From positions 124,001 to 188,000 of the forward strand of contig NZ_NPDM01000004.1 of the NCBI RefSeq assembly GCF_002812085.1: DNA of 64,000 nt, given 5' to 3'. The notes under the pieces were generated by a model. That model saw only the letters and a program-made list of their open reading frames with translations, made no database searches and had not been told where the DNA came from. Shown here one piece after another: positions 42,706 to 52,312 of this stretch (positions within the stretch are counted from its first letter, which is position 1; every line of letters starts with the position of its first letter). Source of the stretch: Leptospira levettii. GTDB taxonomy: Bacteria > Spirochaetota > Leptospiria > Leptospirales > Leptospiraceae. A program made the translations under genes and the position numbers.

Positions 42706-45477
42706 ATGATGAAACGAAATTTCGGAAACCTGTCTATTCTTTTTGGTCTCATTTCCGTTTCGTTATTTGTTACCTTCCTTTTTTACGGTTATTTTGAATG
42801 GATTCGTCCCATCCAAAGGAAAACAAATTTGATCACCGCTCTTTTGCGGTATGATGAAAATAGAACCAATGATTATTTGAATACAATTGAGTTTTTTGTT
42901 CGTGACTCAGAATTACCCTACCGTGCAAGTAAAGTCACACAACAAATTCAAAAATCCCTACATTTAGATTATGTACGCTTATATGATGATTCTTTACGTT
43001 TGATACATAGTACAAATGAAACCAATGAAATTTTTCAGGAAGAATTGAGACAAGACCCATCTGGATTATTGGAAGGTAAAATTAAAATTTTATCTAACGG
43101 TGATTATGTGTATCGGGTCAACACAGGAAAATTTTTCATTGTATTCCCAAAATTTAATTTTTCGCATGGATTTGTTCAAAATCCAAATTTAGAATATGGA
43201 TATTTATATTGGGTATTCCAACCGAATACTCAAAAAATCTTATATACCAATGATGAATCAATTCTTTCTGGAGATCGTGAAAGTAACGAATTATTAGGTT
43301 TGTTCCAAGGGAAAGAAGGTCAGGAAATCACTTGGCAAATCGACGGTGAATTTTCTAAATTATTGTTAGAAACAAAGGATCAGTTTTCCATTTATTTGTT
43401 AAGGCAAGCAGATTCGGAAATTGAAGAAATTCGTTATGGTTGTTTTATCCTGTTTCTCATTACCTTTACTGGCTTATTTTATATACATTTTGTTTGGATG
43501 GTTGTTCATTTCGAACATTTTCATTTCAAAAAACGGATTGTCATACCAATACTTGTGTATTTGGTTCTCCTAGTCTTTTACCAAAAAAGTTGGGAATTAT
43601 TCCCAGACTATCGATATTACAAACCTTGGACCAAACACCGACTGAATCAACTTGAAGATACATTGATTGGTCTTGAAAAAAATATTCGGTCGAATTACTT
43701 AAATCATACGAATGGATTTGGGATCAGTGAATCGGTAATTTCTGAAATATATGAATGGAATATGGATCAGGTTGATGTTACTCTCCAAAATCGATTTGGT
43801 TCTGAAATTTTTCTCTTATTGCAAAAAATGAAGGAAAATCCCAAATCTGTATTGATTGAATCTGAGATGGATTTAGTCTACATAATCCCCATTCAAAATA
43901 AAGAAGATAGTTTAAAAACTGTTCTTGTTACGGTTCTCAATCCTAATTTATTATATGCTAAAAAAGAAAAAGACAAAGCTGAGTTTTATTTTCCGTTTGT
44001 TGATATAAAATTGACTGATAACAAAAGTAAAGAACAGGTTTTATTCAATCCTAGGCAATGGAATGGCACTCATCTTTCCAAACTAAGGCATACTGATTCC
44101 AAAAAGGAATCGGTAGGATTTTTGCACCATAAATTCCAAACCTATTACCTAGATAAGGAAAAAGGAAAACCTGGCATTGTTTCTGGATTGTCTGTGTATC
44201 GATATGCTTCCTATCCCGCATACATGCTTAGTTTTGGTTTCGTTTTTATTGGTCCCTGGGTTTTATTTGTGTTCTGGGCAAATCTGAAACGAAGATGGTC
44301 AACTACGCCAATGTTAGGGGAATCCCTTCCTCATCATGCGGAGATTCACGAAGAGAATGAATTGATAAAAAAATCCGAATGGAATCAAGAAGGAATTGAA
44401 ACAAAAATAGAACCCATTATAAAGAATCAAATTCCTGTGAAAAAAACGAGTTTTAAAATTCTACCACCTGCTACTTGGAAACGTGTCGCAATCTTAGATG
44501 CGGTCCAACGAAAAAGAGAAACAATTTTTAATCCAGAATTAGAACGATTGGTTTCCAATGTGACAAAACGTGAGGAAACACAACAACCAAAACAAAGTCC
44601 AATTTCTGATAATCTCTTTACCTCCATCCCTGAAGAAAAACGATTTGAGTATAGCCTTCTTGATAAAATCTACCGTGAAAATGAAATTTCCTACGATGGT
44701 ATTGTCGGGTACACAAAAAACTTTATTTCCCGTTTGGGTTCTCCTCGGTTTTCCTATTTGTTTTTGAATGATTCACTAGGTTCGTTTCATAATCAAATTT
44801 CATCAGGTCTTGATTATAATACACGATCCAATTTAATTTTTTTACACCATGATCCTTACCTTCCTTTTGATGAATCAGGTTTTGCTTCCTTAGACATTGA
44901 TGAAAATGTAAGACTTGATCGATTTGTTTCCAAAAAATTCTCTTGGGAAATTTTACTACAAACAGAGACCATCATTGCTTTTCATATGGAAACTCTTGGA
45001 TTCCCTGGAATTTTTCTAGTACTCTTGAATAAAGAAGAACGAGGGAAGTTTTTAGATTCACACAAACGGATGATCCAAGAAAAATTAAAACAGGTAATCC
45101 CCGCTTTGCATGTATTAGTTGATAAAGAAGAACGAAAACCTGAGTTTTTAAAAGATAGTTTGTCATGGATGATTCGATCATTTATGCAAGCAACCTTTGG
45201 TGGAAAAAGGGCAGCCAACGTACTGCGCATCCATTGGCCTGAATACCACCCATCTCCTGAATGGGAACGTAGCAAAAAACACTTTGTTGAAGTGATCCAA
45301 ACATATTTGGAAAGTAAAGATCGTTTGATTGAGACTTCACCTAATATGATGTTGATTGTATCTGCAAAAGATTTATACTTAACTGTTGTTCAAAAATTAC
45401 AAGAATTACCATTCTCCCACGAACTCAAATCAATGAAATTTCCAGAAGATGGGCAAAACTACTATTTATATTTTTAA
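42706..45477 (+). CDS. Large membrane protein of unknown function with extracytoplasmic sensor-like loop
   Basis: A 923-residue protein that I do not recognise. Hydrophobic segments occur near residues 5-32, 243-265, 275-295 and 505-530. The stretch between the first two (about 35-240) looks like a PAS/Cache-type extracytoplasmic domain. The last 400 residues are cytoplasmic, start with a charged region (about 555-620) and contain no kinase, cyclase or GGDEF motif that I can see; YDGIVGYTKNFISRLGSPRFSYLFLNDSLGSF suggests a GAF-like part. I prefer ATG 42706 to the TTG at 42679. It overlaps the next gene by 29 bp. Confidence 0.65.
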   Translation: MMKRNFGNLSILFGLISVSLFVTFLFYGYFEWIRPIQRKTNLITALLRYDENRTNDYLNTIEFFVRDSELPYRASKVTQQIQKSLHLDYVRLYDDSLRLIHSTNETNEIFQEELRQDPSGLLEGKIKILSNGDYVYRVNTGKFFIVFPKFNFSHGFVQNPNLEYGYLYWVFQPNTQKILYTNDESILSGDRESNELLGLFQGKEGQEITWQIDGEFSKLLLETKDQFSIYLLRQADSEIEEIRYGCFILFLITFTGLFYIHFVWMVVHFEHFHFKKRIVIPILVYLVLLVFYQKSWELFPDYRYYKPWTKHRLNQLEDTLIGLEKNIRSNYLNHTNGFGISESVISEIYEWNMDQVDVTLQNRFGSEIFLLLQKMKENPKSVLIESEMDLVYIIPIQNKEDSLKTVLVTVLNPNLLYAKKEKDKAEFYFPFVDIKLTDNKSKEQVLFNPRQWNGTHLSKLRHTDSKKESVGFLHHKFQTYYLDKEKGKPGIVSGLSVYRYASYPAYMLSFGFVFIGPWVLFVFWANLKRRWSTTPMLGESLPHHAEIHEENELIKKSEWNQEGIETKIEPIIKNQIPVKKTSFKILPPATWKRVAILDAVQRKRETIFNPELERLVSNVTKREETQQPKQSPISDNLFTSIPEEKRFEYSLLDKIYRENEISYDGIVGYTKNFISRLGSPRFSYLFLNDSLGSFHNQISSGLDYNTRSNLIFLHHDPYLPFDESGFASLDIDENVRLDRFVSKKFSWEILLQTETIIAFHMETLGFPGIFLVLLNKEERGKFLDSHKRMIQEKLKQVIPALHVLVDKEERKPEFLKDSLSWMIRSFMQATFGGKRAANVLRIHWPEYHPSPEWERSKKHFVEVIQTYLESKDRLIETSPNMMLIVSAKDLYLTVVQKLQELPFSHELKSMKFPEDGQNYYLYF

Positions 45478-46057
45478 ATTAGTATCGATTTGTTTCGTAA
45501 TCGTTACATCCATCTCTGCGGGTGGAAGTAAAAAAAAGGAAGAAACCATTGCCTTAAAAAAACAAATCTATGGATTACATAAGGTAGATGAAGAAACCAG
45601 TTCCATTCCTTATTTAGAACGTTACCTTGAACTGAGTCAAAACGAATTATACTTCAAATTATTATATGCAAAAGCTTTGTTGTATCGGAATGATTTGTCC
45701 GTTCCAAAACCAGATGAACCAGCAGAAGATAGGATCAATAAGGCAAAAATCATCCAAAAAAACTATAATTTAGCTTCAAAACTATTCCAAGAAAATGTTT
45801 TACATTTGGAAAAAGTAAGACCAAGGGATCCAAACTTGGGACGGTGGTATTATTTATGGGCATTTAGTGAGTGGTTCTCGGATAACAAAGAAAAATCGAT
45901 TAAACTCTTTTTGAAAGCAGTGAAACTGGATTATCGATTAACAGAATCTTATTATAATATTGCATCACTTTATGAATCACTTGGTCAATGGAAGGACGCA
46001 AGTTTGTATTGGCGAAAATTTGAAAAAGCCGAAAAGGAATTGGAAGAAGAAGATTAA
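45449..46057 (+). CDS. Secreted TPR-like protein
   Basis: A 202-residue protein with signal peptide (IYIFKLVSICFVIVTSISAGG) and two or three TPR-like repeats: PYLERYLELSQNELYFKLLYAKALLY and RLTESYYNIASLYESLGQWKDASLYWRKFEKAEKE. Co-transcribed with the large membrane protein upstream and with the RHH gene downstream (TAATG). Probably a periplasmic scaffold; no specific function can be assigned. Confidence 0.72.
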   Translation: MGKTTIYIFKLVSICFVIVTSISAGGSKKKEETIALKKQIYGLHKVDEETSSIPYLERYLELSQNELYFKLLYAKALLYRNDLSVPKPDEPAEDRINKAKIIQKNYNLASKLFQENVLHLEKVRPRDPNLGRWYYLWAFSEWFSDNKEKSIKLFLKAVKLDYRLTESYYNIASLYESLGQWKDASLYWRKFEKAEKELEEED

Positions 46058-46248
46058 TGGCAAAAATTGATAAACGATTTCAGATTTTACTTTCAGAAGA
46101 AGAACAAATTTTACTGAAAAATGAAGCAACTCGTAGGGGGATTTCTCAAGGGGAACTCATTCGATTGGCTTTACAAAATGAAATCATACAAAAATCGGAA
46201 TTACTGAGACGAAAAGCTGTGCAAAATCTCACGGAGATCTTTCCTTGA
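46057..46248 (+). CDS. Ribbon-helix-helix (CopG-like) protein, antitoxin-like
   Basis: A 63-residue protein with the RHH pattern: a beta strand KRFQILLSEEEQ, helix ILLKNEATRRG, turn ISQGELIRLAL. It is the size of VapB or CopG antitoxins. It begins in the previous stop (TAATG) and its own stop overlaps the start of the PIN-like gene (TTGA). This compact order, RHH then small PIN-like protein, is typical of toxin-antitoxin pairs. Confidence 0.7.
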   Translation: MAKIDKRFQILLSEEEQILLKNEATRRGISQGELIRLALQNEIIQKSELLRRKAVQNLTEIFP

Positions 46249-46634
46249 AAGTATATTTGTCTGCTAGTTTTTTAGTTCCACTCATCCAATCCGATAAAAA
46301 GGAAACATTAAAAAACTTACTACTCACTTCAATTGATTCCAATACTCGTTTTTTCACTTCTACCCATTCCATTCATATAGTGTTTTCCAACTTAGGGGTT
46401 ATGAATGTTGAAAAAAAGAAGATGATCCTTCGGAACTTAGAGGATTTATGCGATCAAATTTTCCCTATTTCAATGGATGAAATTCGTTCGGAGTTACTTC
46501 TAACGGATGGACTTGGATTGGAACAAGTTTCCGCATTAAATGAAGGAATGGATGAGTTTTATCATTATGGAAAGGATGAACTAGTGGTTCATCCCTTACT
46601 TAAGATTCGAAACTTCTTTCGGGAAACTAATTGA
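46245..46634 (+). CDS. Degenerate PIN-like protein, putative toxin remnant
   Basis: A 129-residue protein shaped like a VapC PIN domain: MKVYLSASFLVPLIQSD at the N-terminus, a central helix pair, TDGLGLEQVSALNEGMDEF where PIN proteins have the ALH/AL core, and a final GKDELVVHP strand. The acidic metal-binding residues are missing. The first Asp is replaced in LSASF, the Glu of the second helix is absent (HIVFSNLG), and the SALN segment has Val-Ser where Asp is usual. It may no longer cut RNA. The TTG start overlaps the RHH stop. Its 3' end overlaps the convergent gene by 39 bp. The PIN assignment is from pattern only. Confidence 0.5.
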   Translation: MKVYLSASFLVPLIQSDKKETLKNLLLTSIDSNTRFFTSTHSIHIVFSNLGVMNVEKKKMILRNLEDLCDQIFPISMDEIRSELLLTDGLGLEQVSALNEGMDEFYHYGKDELVVHPLLKIRNFFRETN

Positions 46635-48329
46635 AATTGGTGGTGAAAGTGGACTTTTTTGGTCCTTCGAATCCCATTCATTTAAATAACGATTGTAAGC
46701 TGATATTCTGAAATAATACGTCAAACCCGATTGGAACAAATGCCCTCGTTTTTCTTTTTTTGAAACATCAACTTGGTCTGCCAAATTGCGGTCTTCTGGT
46801 GATTCCAATTGACCTTCTGGGATATAAATATTTGTTATGAGTGTATCTTCATCTATACAAAGTCGTTTGTTGCGAAAAGTGCTGTTTTCTTCGTTTCCAT
46901 CTATTTTACGAAGTTCATTCCCTTGGTTCTTTTTCACAAATACAGATCCAATCATTCGATTCGGTAATAGGCCATAATGGATGATGTAACCACCTCCATT
47001 TTGAACTTCTTTTTCATGATTGGAGTTCCACAAAAAACAAACTTGATCTTCTTTTGTATTGTTTGGGTCGAATCGAAACAGAGTCGGAGTGTCTGGTGGA
47101 GATTGTTCGGTATAATCAAAACTCAGTGATTGGATGTTCGGAACAGTTTTTCCCATAGGATCTGGTCTAAACCAGATTTTCCACTGGTAGAATTTAAAAC
47201 GAAGTTTTGGCAAATCCGTTGTAAGGGAACGAATCCTTGTCCAAGAAAGGGAACTTGATTCATTGAATTTCTGATTGGAACCACGAAAGTACAATTCAAT
47301 CATTGTATCTTGTGGTTTGTCAATTTTCCACTGGATTTGTTGTAAGATCGAATTGCTATACTTAGTCTCTAAGATAGGTGAGATTGTATAGTTCCCTTCC
47401 ATCGTACCAATTTTTGTAGCATCATCGTATTTTACAGATTCAAATTTTGTATAATGAGTTTCCGGTTCCCCTTTGTGGATATGGAAACCATCTAAATTAC
47501 CATAATACGATTTTCCTAATACCAAAGGAGTTGAATCATTTTCAGGGAAACCAAAACCGATGGTATCTGGTGAATTGTTTTCATATTCTGCGGTTTCAAT
47601 TCCATTTTGGTATAACACATAACGATGGTTCAGCGTATCAAAGTAAATGGAAATCACTTCCCATGTTTGACGTTTGATTTTCACAGAAGATTCTAATACA
47701 AAACTACTTGTCCTTCCTTCCGTTTTTTGCAAAAGATTGTTCACGAAAAGTGTTGGTTTCCCTTCGTTTAATTCAAGTGAGATGCCGTATTTTTTCCCTT
47801 TCACATAAACCGTTCGGTCCAAGATCACGGAACCTGCACCTTGTTCTCCCATACGGAGTGGAATGGAAATGCTGAATGGATCTGGGTGGGTTCCAAACAC
47901 TGAGTTCCCTGAAACGGAAAGGTGGATTTGGTTCCTTCTACCAGAAAAGTAAGCGGATTTTTTACCAAAAAATTGTGTTTTGGTATCTTCTAAGTAGGAA
48001 GAGGAAACAACAGAGATTGACTTGGAAGGGAAAGTGGTTCCCGATTCTGATAGGTTTGGTTCATTTGGTTCCCCTTCAAAATCAAAAAACAACTCTCCAT
48101 ATCGAGGTGTGTTTTCTTTTGGTTTGAGTGTGTTTTTTTTGCCAGGTTCTTTGTGTTCGACAACACCAATTTTTTTCCAAAGGCTCAGGTTGACGGTTTC
48201 CTTTTTGGGGACTTCCCATGAGAAGAGAGAGGTCCCCGAAAGGAGGAAACATAGGGAAATTAGGATTGTTCTTCGATAAGACCCAATCGTTTTTGGTGCC
48301 TGCCACCTTCGAAATCTGTTTCGATCCAT
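46596..48329 (-). CDS. Secreted LamG/concanavalin-like protein with Fn3-like C-terminus
   Basis: A 577-residue exported protein. The signal sequence RRTILISLCFLLSGTSLFSWE comes after 18 N-terminal residues that overlap rpiB by 70 bp; no later ATG, GTG or TTG precedes it. Residues about 70-290 look like a LamG/ConA-like sandwich (FSISIPLRM, ILDRTVYVKGKKYGISLEL, WEVISIYFDTLNHRYVLYQNGIE, LVLGKSYYGNLDGFHIHKG). The C-terminal 300 residues have Fn3-like strands (SGLTYYFRISAYNRYLNEWD). Probably surface or periplasmic; ligand unknown. Last gene of the serC-rpiB operon. Confidence 0.72.
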   Translation of the reverse strand: MDRNRFRRWQAPKTIGSYRRTILISLCFLLSGTSLFSWEVPKKETVNLSLWKKIGVVEHKEPGKKNTLKPKENTPRYGELFFDFEGEPNEPNLSESGTTFPSKSISVVSSSYLEDTKTQFFGKKSAYFSGRRNQIHLSVSGNSVFGTHPDPFSISIPLRMGEQGAGSVILDRTVYVKGKKYGISLELNEGKPTLFVNNLLQKTEGRTSSFVLESSVKIKRQTWEVISIYFDTLNHRYVLYQNGIETAEYENNSPDTIGFGFPENDSTPLVLGKSYYGNLDGFHIHKGEPETHYTKFESVKYDDATKIGTMEGNYTISPILETKYSNSILQQIQWKIDKPQDTMIELYFRGSNQKFNESSSLSWTRIRSLTTDLPKLRFKFYQWKIWFRPDPMGKTVPNIQSLSFDYTEQSPPDTPTLFRFDPNNTKEDQVCFLWNSNHEKEVQNGGGYIIHYGLLPNRMIGSVFVKKNQGNELRKIDGNEENSTFRNKRLCIDEDTLITNIYIPEGQLESPEDRNLADQVDVSKKEKRGHLFQSGLTYYFRISAYNRYLNEWDSKDQKSPLSPPISISFPKEVSNLK

Positions 48330-48697
48330 TTTTTCACAATTCTCAGAGCTAAATCTGTTCCGAGAACTCTTCCCCCTAAAACGAGTACATTGGCATTGTT
48401 ATGGCGTTTGGACATTTCCGCCGTAAACTCATCATGGCAAAGGGCCGCTCGAATGCCTTTGAAGCGGTTTGCTGCAATGGATGCTCCAATGCCAGTACCA
48501 CAAAGAGCGATGAGCCTTGGGACTTCACCAGAGAGAACCTTTCGGCAAGCATCTCCAATGATGGTTGGGTAGTCGACGGACTCTTCGCTCTTAGTACCGT
48601 AATCGACCATTTCATACGATTCCTCGAGACTTTTCCTGAGGAATTCTTTGAGAGCAAATCCTCCATGATCAGAGGCGATTCCAATTTTTTCTTTCAT
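48260..48697 (-). CDS. rpiB: Ribose-5-phosphate isomerase B
   Basis: A 145-residue RpiB, interconverting ribose 5-phosphate and ribulose 5-phosphate. Seen: IGIASDHGGFALKEFL, the catalytic Cys loop LIALCGTGIGASIAANRFKGIRAALCHDEF, MSKRHNNANVLVLGGRVLG. Its ATG overlaps the upstream secreted-protein gene by 4 bp. Confidence 0.95.
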   Translation of the reverse strand: MKEKIGIASDHGGFALKEFLRKSLEESYEMVDYGTKSEESVDYPTIIGDACRKVLSGEVPRLIALCGTGIGASIAANRFKGIRAALCHDEFTAEMSKRHNNANVLVLGGRVLGTDLALRIVKKWIETDFEGGRHQKRLGLIEEQS

Positions 48698-49332
48698 TCG
48701 GATTTTTCCTTTCTTTGTTTTAGGGCATCGGTGTAAGACGTATAACTTTCAACGGAAAGGGAGAGTAAAAACTTATCCCTTTCTCGGAGTAAACTTCCAT
48801 AATAACCAGTGAATAGGTCGAGATACCTTTCACGTCTGGAACTTGGATTTTTTTCGGATAAATATTCGATCGTTAAAGCAAAAATTTCTTGTTTGATTTC
48901 ATTATGCGACTCTAGCCATTGTTTGGCGATCTGAATCTCACTTGGAGTCAGAGGGTAGGGTCTGTTATCAGAAAGAAGAATCCTCCATTCCAGTTGGAAA
49001 TAGGATTCTTCCCACTTGAGTCCAGAGAGTAGTGATGGTGTTAAAAGTTCTCCCAAATTGGAATCTTTTTCTGGAAGTGTAATCGAAGTTTTGATACAAT
49101 CCAAAGAATTGATTCTGAGTTCAGCAGACTCTCTTGCAAAAAAAGACATTTTGGTTCGATCCAAATTTTGAATGTCAGGGCTAATGGCCTTTGGCGGAAT
49201 TTCTTTTTGCAAAGTCACATAACATTGTTTAGCTTCTTCCCAACCAAAATTTCCTTCAGGAATCCAAACAGAATGTGCATAGAGAACACCTGTCGTGAGA
49301 CAAATGAATATCCCTAATCCAAATTTAACCAT
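48694..49332 (-). CDS. Secreted protein of unknown function
   Basis: A 212-residue protein. I start it at ATG 49332, with GAAAGGA just upstream, giving signal peptide MVKFGLGIFICLTTGVLYAHS and an 8-bp overlap with serC; the longer open frame to 49419 lies inside serC. The mature part is alpha-helical and polar, with two Cys (KQCYVTL, LDCIKTS), and no known domain that I recognise. Co-transcribed with serC and rpiB. Confidence 0.7.
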   Translation of the reverse strand: MVKFGLGIFICLTTGVLYAHSVWIPEGNFGWEEAKQCYVTLQKEIPPKAISPDIQNLDRTKMSFFARESAELRINSLDCIKTSITLPEKDSNLGELLTPSLLSGLKWEESYFQLEWRILLSDNRPYPLTPSEIQIAKQWLESHNEIKQEIFALTIEYLSEKNPSSRRERYLDLFTGYYGSLLRERDKFLLSLSVESYTSYTDALKQRKEKSE

Positions 49333-50422
49333 TTGTCCTTTCAAATTCTTTGATAAAGGATACAAGTGCATCCACTCCTTCTTCAGGCATTGCATTGTAG
49401 ATACTCGCTCTAAATCCACCTACTTCACGGTATCCTTTAAGACCAGCAAATCCTTGTTCCTCGGCAAGTGACAAAAATTTGGAATCTAAACTATCATTAT
49501 GGCTACGAAATACAACATTCATCGCAGAACGAAACGCCTCTGGTACGGGAGCATAAAATAAAGATGATTCATCAATTGCATCGTACAGTTTTTTTGCTTT
49601 TCTTTCATTGATTTCTTCCATAACAGAAAGTCCACCTTTCCGTTTTAAATACTTGTAAACAAGCCCAGCAATGTAGATGGAATAGGTAGGTGGTGTGTTA
49701 TAAAGAGATCCATTTTTTTCCATCAAAGCAAAATTCATAAGATTGGGTATTGCATGGGAAACTTGTGGGAGTTTTTCCTTATCATAAATCACAACAGTCA
49801 GTCCAGAAGGACCAATGTTTTTTTGAGCTCCTGCAAAGAGGACAGAAAAATCATCAATAGGTAGTTTGCGACTGAGTAACTCACTTGTCATATCAGCTAT
49901 GAGTGGAGCTTTTTTCAATTTAGGAAAGGATTTGTATCGTGTTCCATAAATTGTATTATTAGATGTGATATAAACATACTTTGCACCGTCATTGACAGAA
50001 GCATCCGTGATGGTAGGAAGTTCCATGTATTTGGAATCCGCTCCATTGAAGATGGATTTTACATTTGGGTAGAATTTTTTGGCTTCTTCAAACGCTTTTT
50101 TTGCCCAAACGCCAGTTACTGCAAAATCAGCGGAATCACCTGATTCTAAATAATTAAAAGGAATCGCTGAAAATTGTAAAGTAGCTCCACCTGGAAAATA
50201 AACAACCGCATAACGAGAAGGTAGGTTTAAAAGTTCTCGTAAATCAGCGATGGATTCATCTAAAATAGTTTGGAAAAGTTTTTCTCTATGGCTCATTTCC
50301 ATAACAGACATACCAGTTCCTTTAAAATTGAGGAACTCAGACTGCGCCTCCTCCATGACCTCGGTAGGGAGCATGGCGGGACCTGCATTAAAATTGAAGA
50401 TTCTGTGTGTAAACGTAGGCAT
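49325..50422 (-). CDS. serC: Phosphoserine aminotransferase
   Basis: A 365-residue PLP enzyme making phosphoserine from 3-phosphohydroxypyruvate and glutamate. Seen: RIFNFNAGPAMLPTEVMEEA, GTGMSVMEMSHREKLF, FPGGATLQFSAIPFNYL, the PLP Lys in FAGAQKNIGPSGLTVVI, and the C-terminal GFAGLKGYREVGGFRASIYNA. Length is standard. Head of a minus-strand operon. Confidence 0.96.
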   Translation of the reverse strand: MPTFTHRIFNFNAGPAMLPTEVMEEAQSEFLNFKGTGMSVMEMSHREKLFQTILDESIADLRELLNLPSRYAVVYFPGGATLQFSAIPFNYLESGDSADFAVTGVWAKKAFEEAKKFYPNVKSIFNGADSKYMELPTITDASVNDGAKYVYITSNNTIYGTRYKSFPKLKKAPLIADMTSELLSRKLPIDDFSVLFAGAQKNIGPSGLTVVIYDKEKLPQVSHAIPNLMNFALMEKNGSLYNTPPTYSIYIAGLVYKYLKRKGGLSVMEEINERKAKKLYDAIDESSLFYAPVPEAFRSAMNVVFRSHNDSLDSKFLSLAEEQGFAGLKGYREVGGFRASIYNAMPEEGVDALVSFIKEFERTNG

Positions 50423-50545
50423 TCTCCCACAGAATTTTGAAAGTTCACCCCCTGGTAAATAGATTTTTATTCGAAAACTTGCTTTGCAGAATCGGAAAGG
50501 TTGTTAATCTTGTGGGCATCTGAAACCTATTTTCGTGAGGAAACA

Positions 50546-52225
50546 ATGAGAATCTCTCGTTCCATCATCATTTGTCTAATTGTTGTCGGTTTTTCACTGA
50601 CAGCCCAGTCCAAAGCCCCTCTCGGTGAATCCGAAATCAAGGGTTCCAAAAAAATTGAATTCATCAACCGATCCTTACGTAAGGCTTCCGATGACATCAT
50701 CCAAGAAAACACGGAAACTGGTAAAAAACTCGCAGAAACCTTGTCCAAAGAAAATTCGGCAAGTGTGGATGGAGTGAAAATCCAAAGGATTTTACCTGGA
50801 GCTGATGGAAAACTGGGAGCTGATATCCTGATTATTTCCGAAACACAAAGTTTTGATCATATCAATTCCATTGCTAGGATCCTTGCTTCTTATATTGAAA
50901 AGTCTTTCCAATACAAAGTAGGAAATGCTGAGACACTCGCTCAGTACATTCTGTACTATAATGCAACTCATCGAAAGGATGCCAAATTTTTTGGAAAAAA
51001 ATACACAGCCGGTGTGATGGAAGTAACATCTCCTGATAAATTGGGGATTGATACGGTATATAAAAATTGGCCAGGTAAAACACAAATCATCATTCCAATA
51101 GAAGGGAACATCTTAAAAGACAGTGGTAAAGATGTTACGACAGATGAATTAGAAAAAGATGTAAATCGTACGGTGAAGGACAAAGAAAAAGATCCTGCCA
51201 CCAAACAGAAGATGGAAGACGAAGCCAAAAAAATGGACAAGTTGCAAACCGATAAAATCAAAGATGAAAAAAAGGTATTGCAAGATAAAAAAGACGAAGT
51301 GTCCAAAGAAGGTAAAGATCTCCAAGACAAAAAAGAAGCTCTTAAAAAACAAGAAGCAGAAGCAGTTGCAAGTCTAAATGAACTCAAAAAAGATCCTGTA
51401 AAAAATAAAGCTGAGATTGATAAAAAAACGGAAGAAGTCAAAAAGATCGAACAAGAGAAAAAACAAACTGACGAGAAATCCCAAGCAGTCGAAGCAAAAA
51501 AAGAAGAGCTGAGCAAAAAAGAAGAACAACTTGCTAAAAAAGAAGAAGCAAGAACAGGAACCACTACTTCAAGTGATGGTGCAAAAAAAGATGACACAGT
51601 TCAAAAGGTAGAAGCGAAAGTTGAAGAATTAAAAACAGAACTCGCACAAACCAAAGAAGAACTGAAGAAAAAAGAAGAACAAAGTGATAATGTTGTGAAC
51701 AACAAAATCCTTTTTATGAAGTTTATCAAATATGATACAGATGGTCACTATTCCAATGAACTTTGGGCCATTGATCCAGCAAAAGATGATGCTCTATTCA
51801 AAAGTCCTTACAATAATATTTGTTCTAAGGAGTTTAAAGAAATTGCAAACCAAGGGGTACTTATACTTGGTTATGATGGAGAAAAAGTAGAAACTCGAAA
51901 ACACAAACTAGTGTTACTTGATCCAGATAAATTAGGTGTAAAAAAGACTAGTGAATCAGCTGATATTTTCTGGCGAACACCTATGATCAATCGTGAAGAC
52001 AAAATTTATGTAATTGAAAAGGTAAAAGACAAATACCATGTATCACGTTTTAAATCAGATTTAACGTTTGAAAAACGGACAGAAGAACCAGTCGAAGAAA
52101 ATTCGGAACTCACATTTTTTGGCGATAAAATTTACGTAACAGGAAAACCAAAAGAAGGAGAAAAAACAACGATTAAAGTCTTCAAAAAAGAGGACTTAAG
52201 TTTACTCAAAACCATTGCTCCGTAA
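50546..52225 (+). CDS. P83/100 family protein
   Basis: A 559-residue exported protein of the family first known from the Borrelia P83/100 antigen. The ATG at 50546 follows GAGGAAAC and gives signal peptide MRISRSIIICLIVVGFSLTAQS; the open frame runs back to 50501. N-terminal globular domain (about 25-190) has IEFINRSLRKASDDII and YILYYNATHRKDAKFFGKKY. Residues about 205-375 are a long Lys/Glu coiled coil. The C-terminal part (about 385-559) is beta-rich (LWAIDPAKDDALF, KLVLLDPDKLG, IYVTGKPKEG), possibly a small propeller. Role in Leptospira unknown; it is a spirochaete marker. Confidence 0.88.
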   Translation: MRISRSIIICLIVVGFSLTAQSKAPLGESEIKGSKKIEFINRSLRKASDDIIQENTETGKKLAETLSKENSASVDGVKIQRILPGADGKLGADILIISETQSFDHINSIARILASYIEKSFQYKVGNAETLAQYILYYNATHRKDAKFFGKKYTAGVMEVTSPDKLGIDTVYKNWPGKTQIIIPIEGNILKDSGKDVTTDELEKDVNRTVKDKEKDPATKQKMEDEAKKMDKLQTDKIKDEKKVLQDKKDEVSKEGKDLQDKKEALKKQEAEAVASLNELKKDPVKNKAEIDKKTEEVKKIEQEKKQTDEKSQAVEAKKEELSKKEEQLAKKEEARTGTTTSSDGAKKDDTVQKVEAKVEELKTELAQTKEELKKKEEQSDNVVNNKILFMKFIKYDTDGHYSNELWAIDPAKDDALFKSPYNNICSKEFKEIANQGVLILGYDGEKVETRKHKLVLLDPDKLGVKKTSESADIFWRTPMINREDKIYVIEKVKDKYHVSRFKSDLTFEKRTEEPVEENSELTFFGDKIYVTGKPKEGEKTTIKVFKKEDLSLLKTIAP

Positions 52226-52312
52226 GGAGTGTTACTGATTCTTTTCCATCCAGTTTCATAAGAGTGATTCCCAAATGGATACATTCTTTTGGGCTGGTAG
52301 GTCTCTAAAAAT

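Noticed and set aside
50968..51597. Minus-strand 209-residue open frame rich in Ser/Phe
   Set aside because: Antisense shadow of the Lys/Glu coiled coil of the P83/100 gene.
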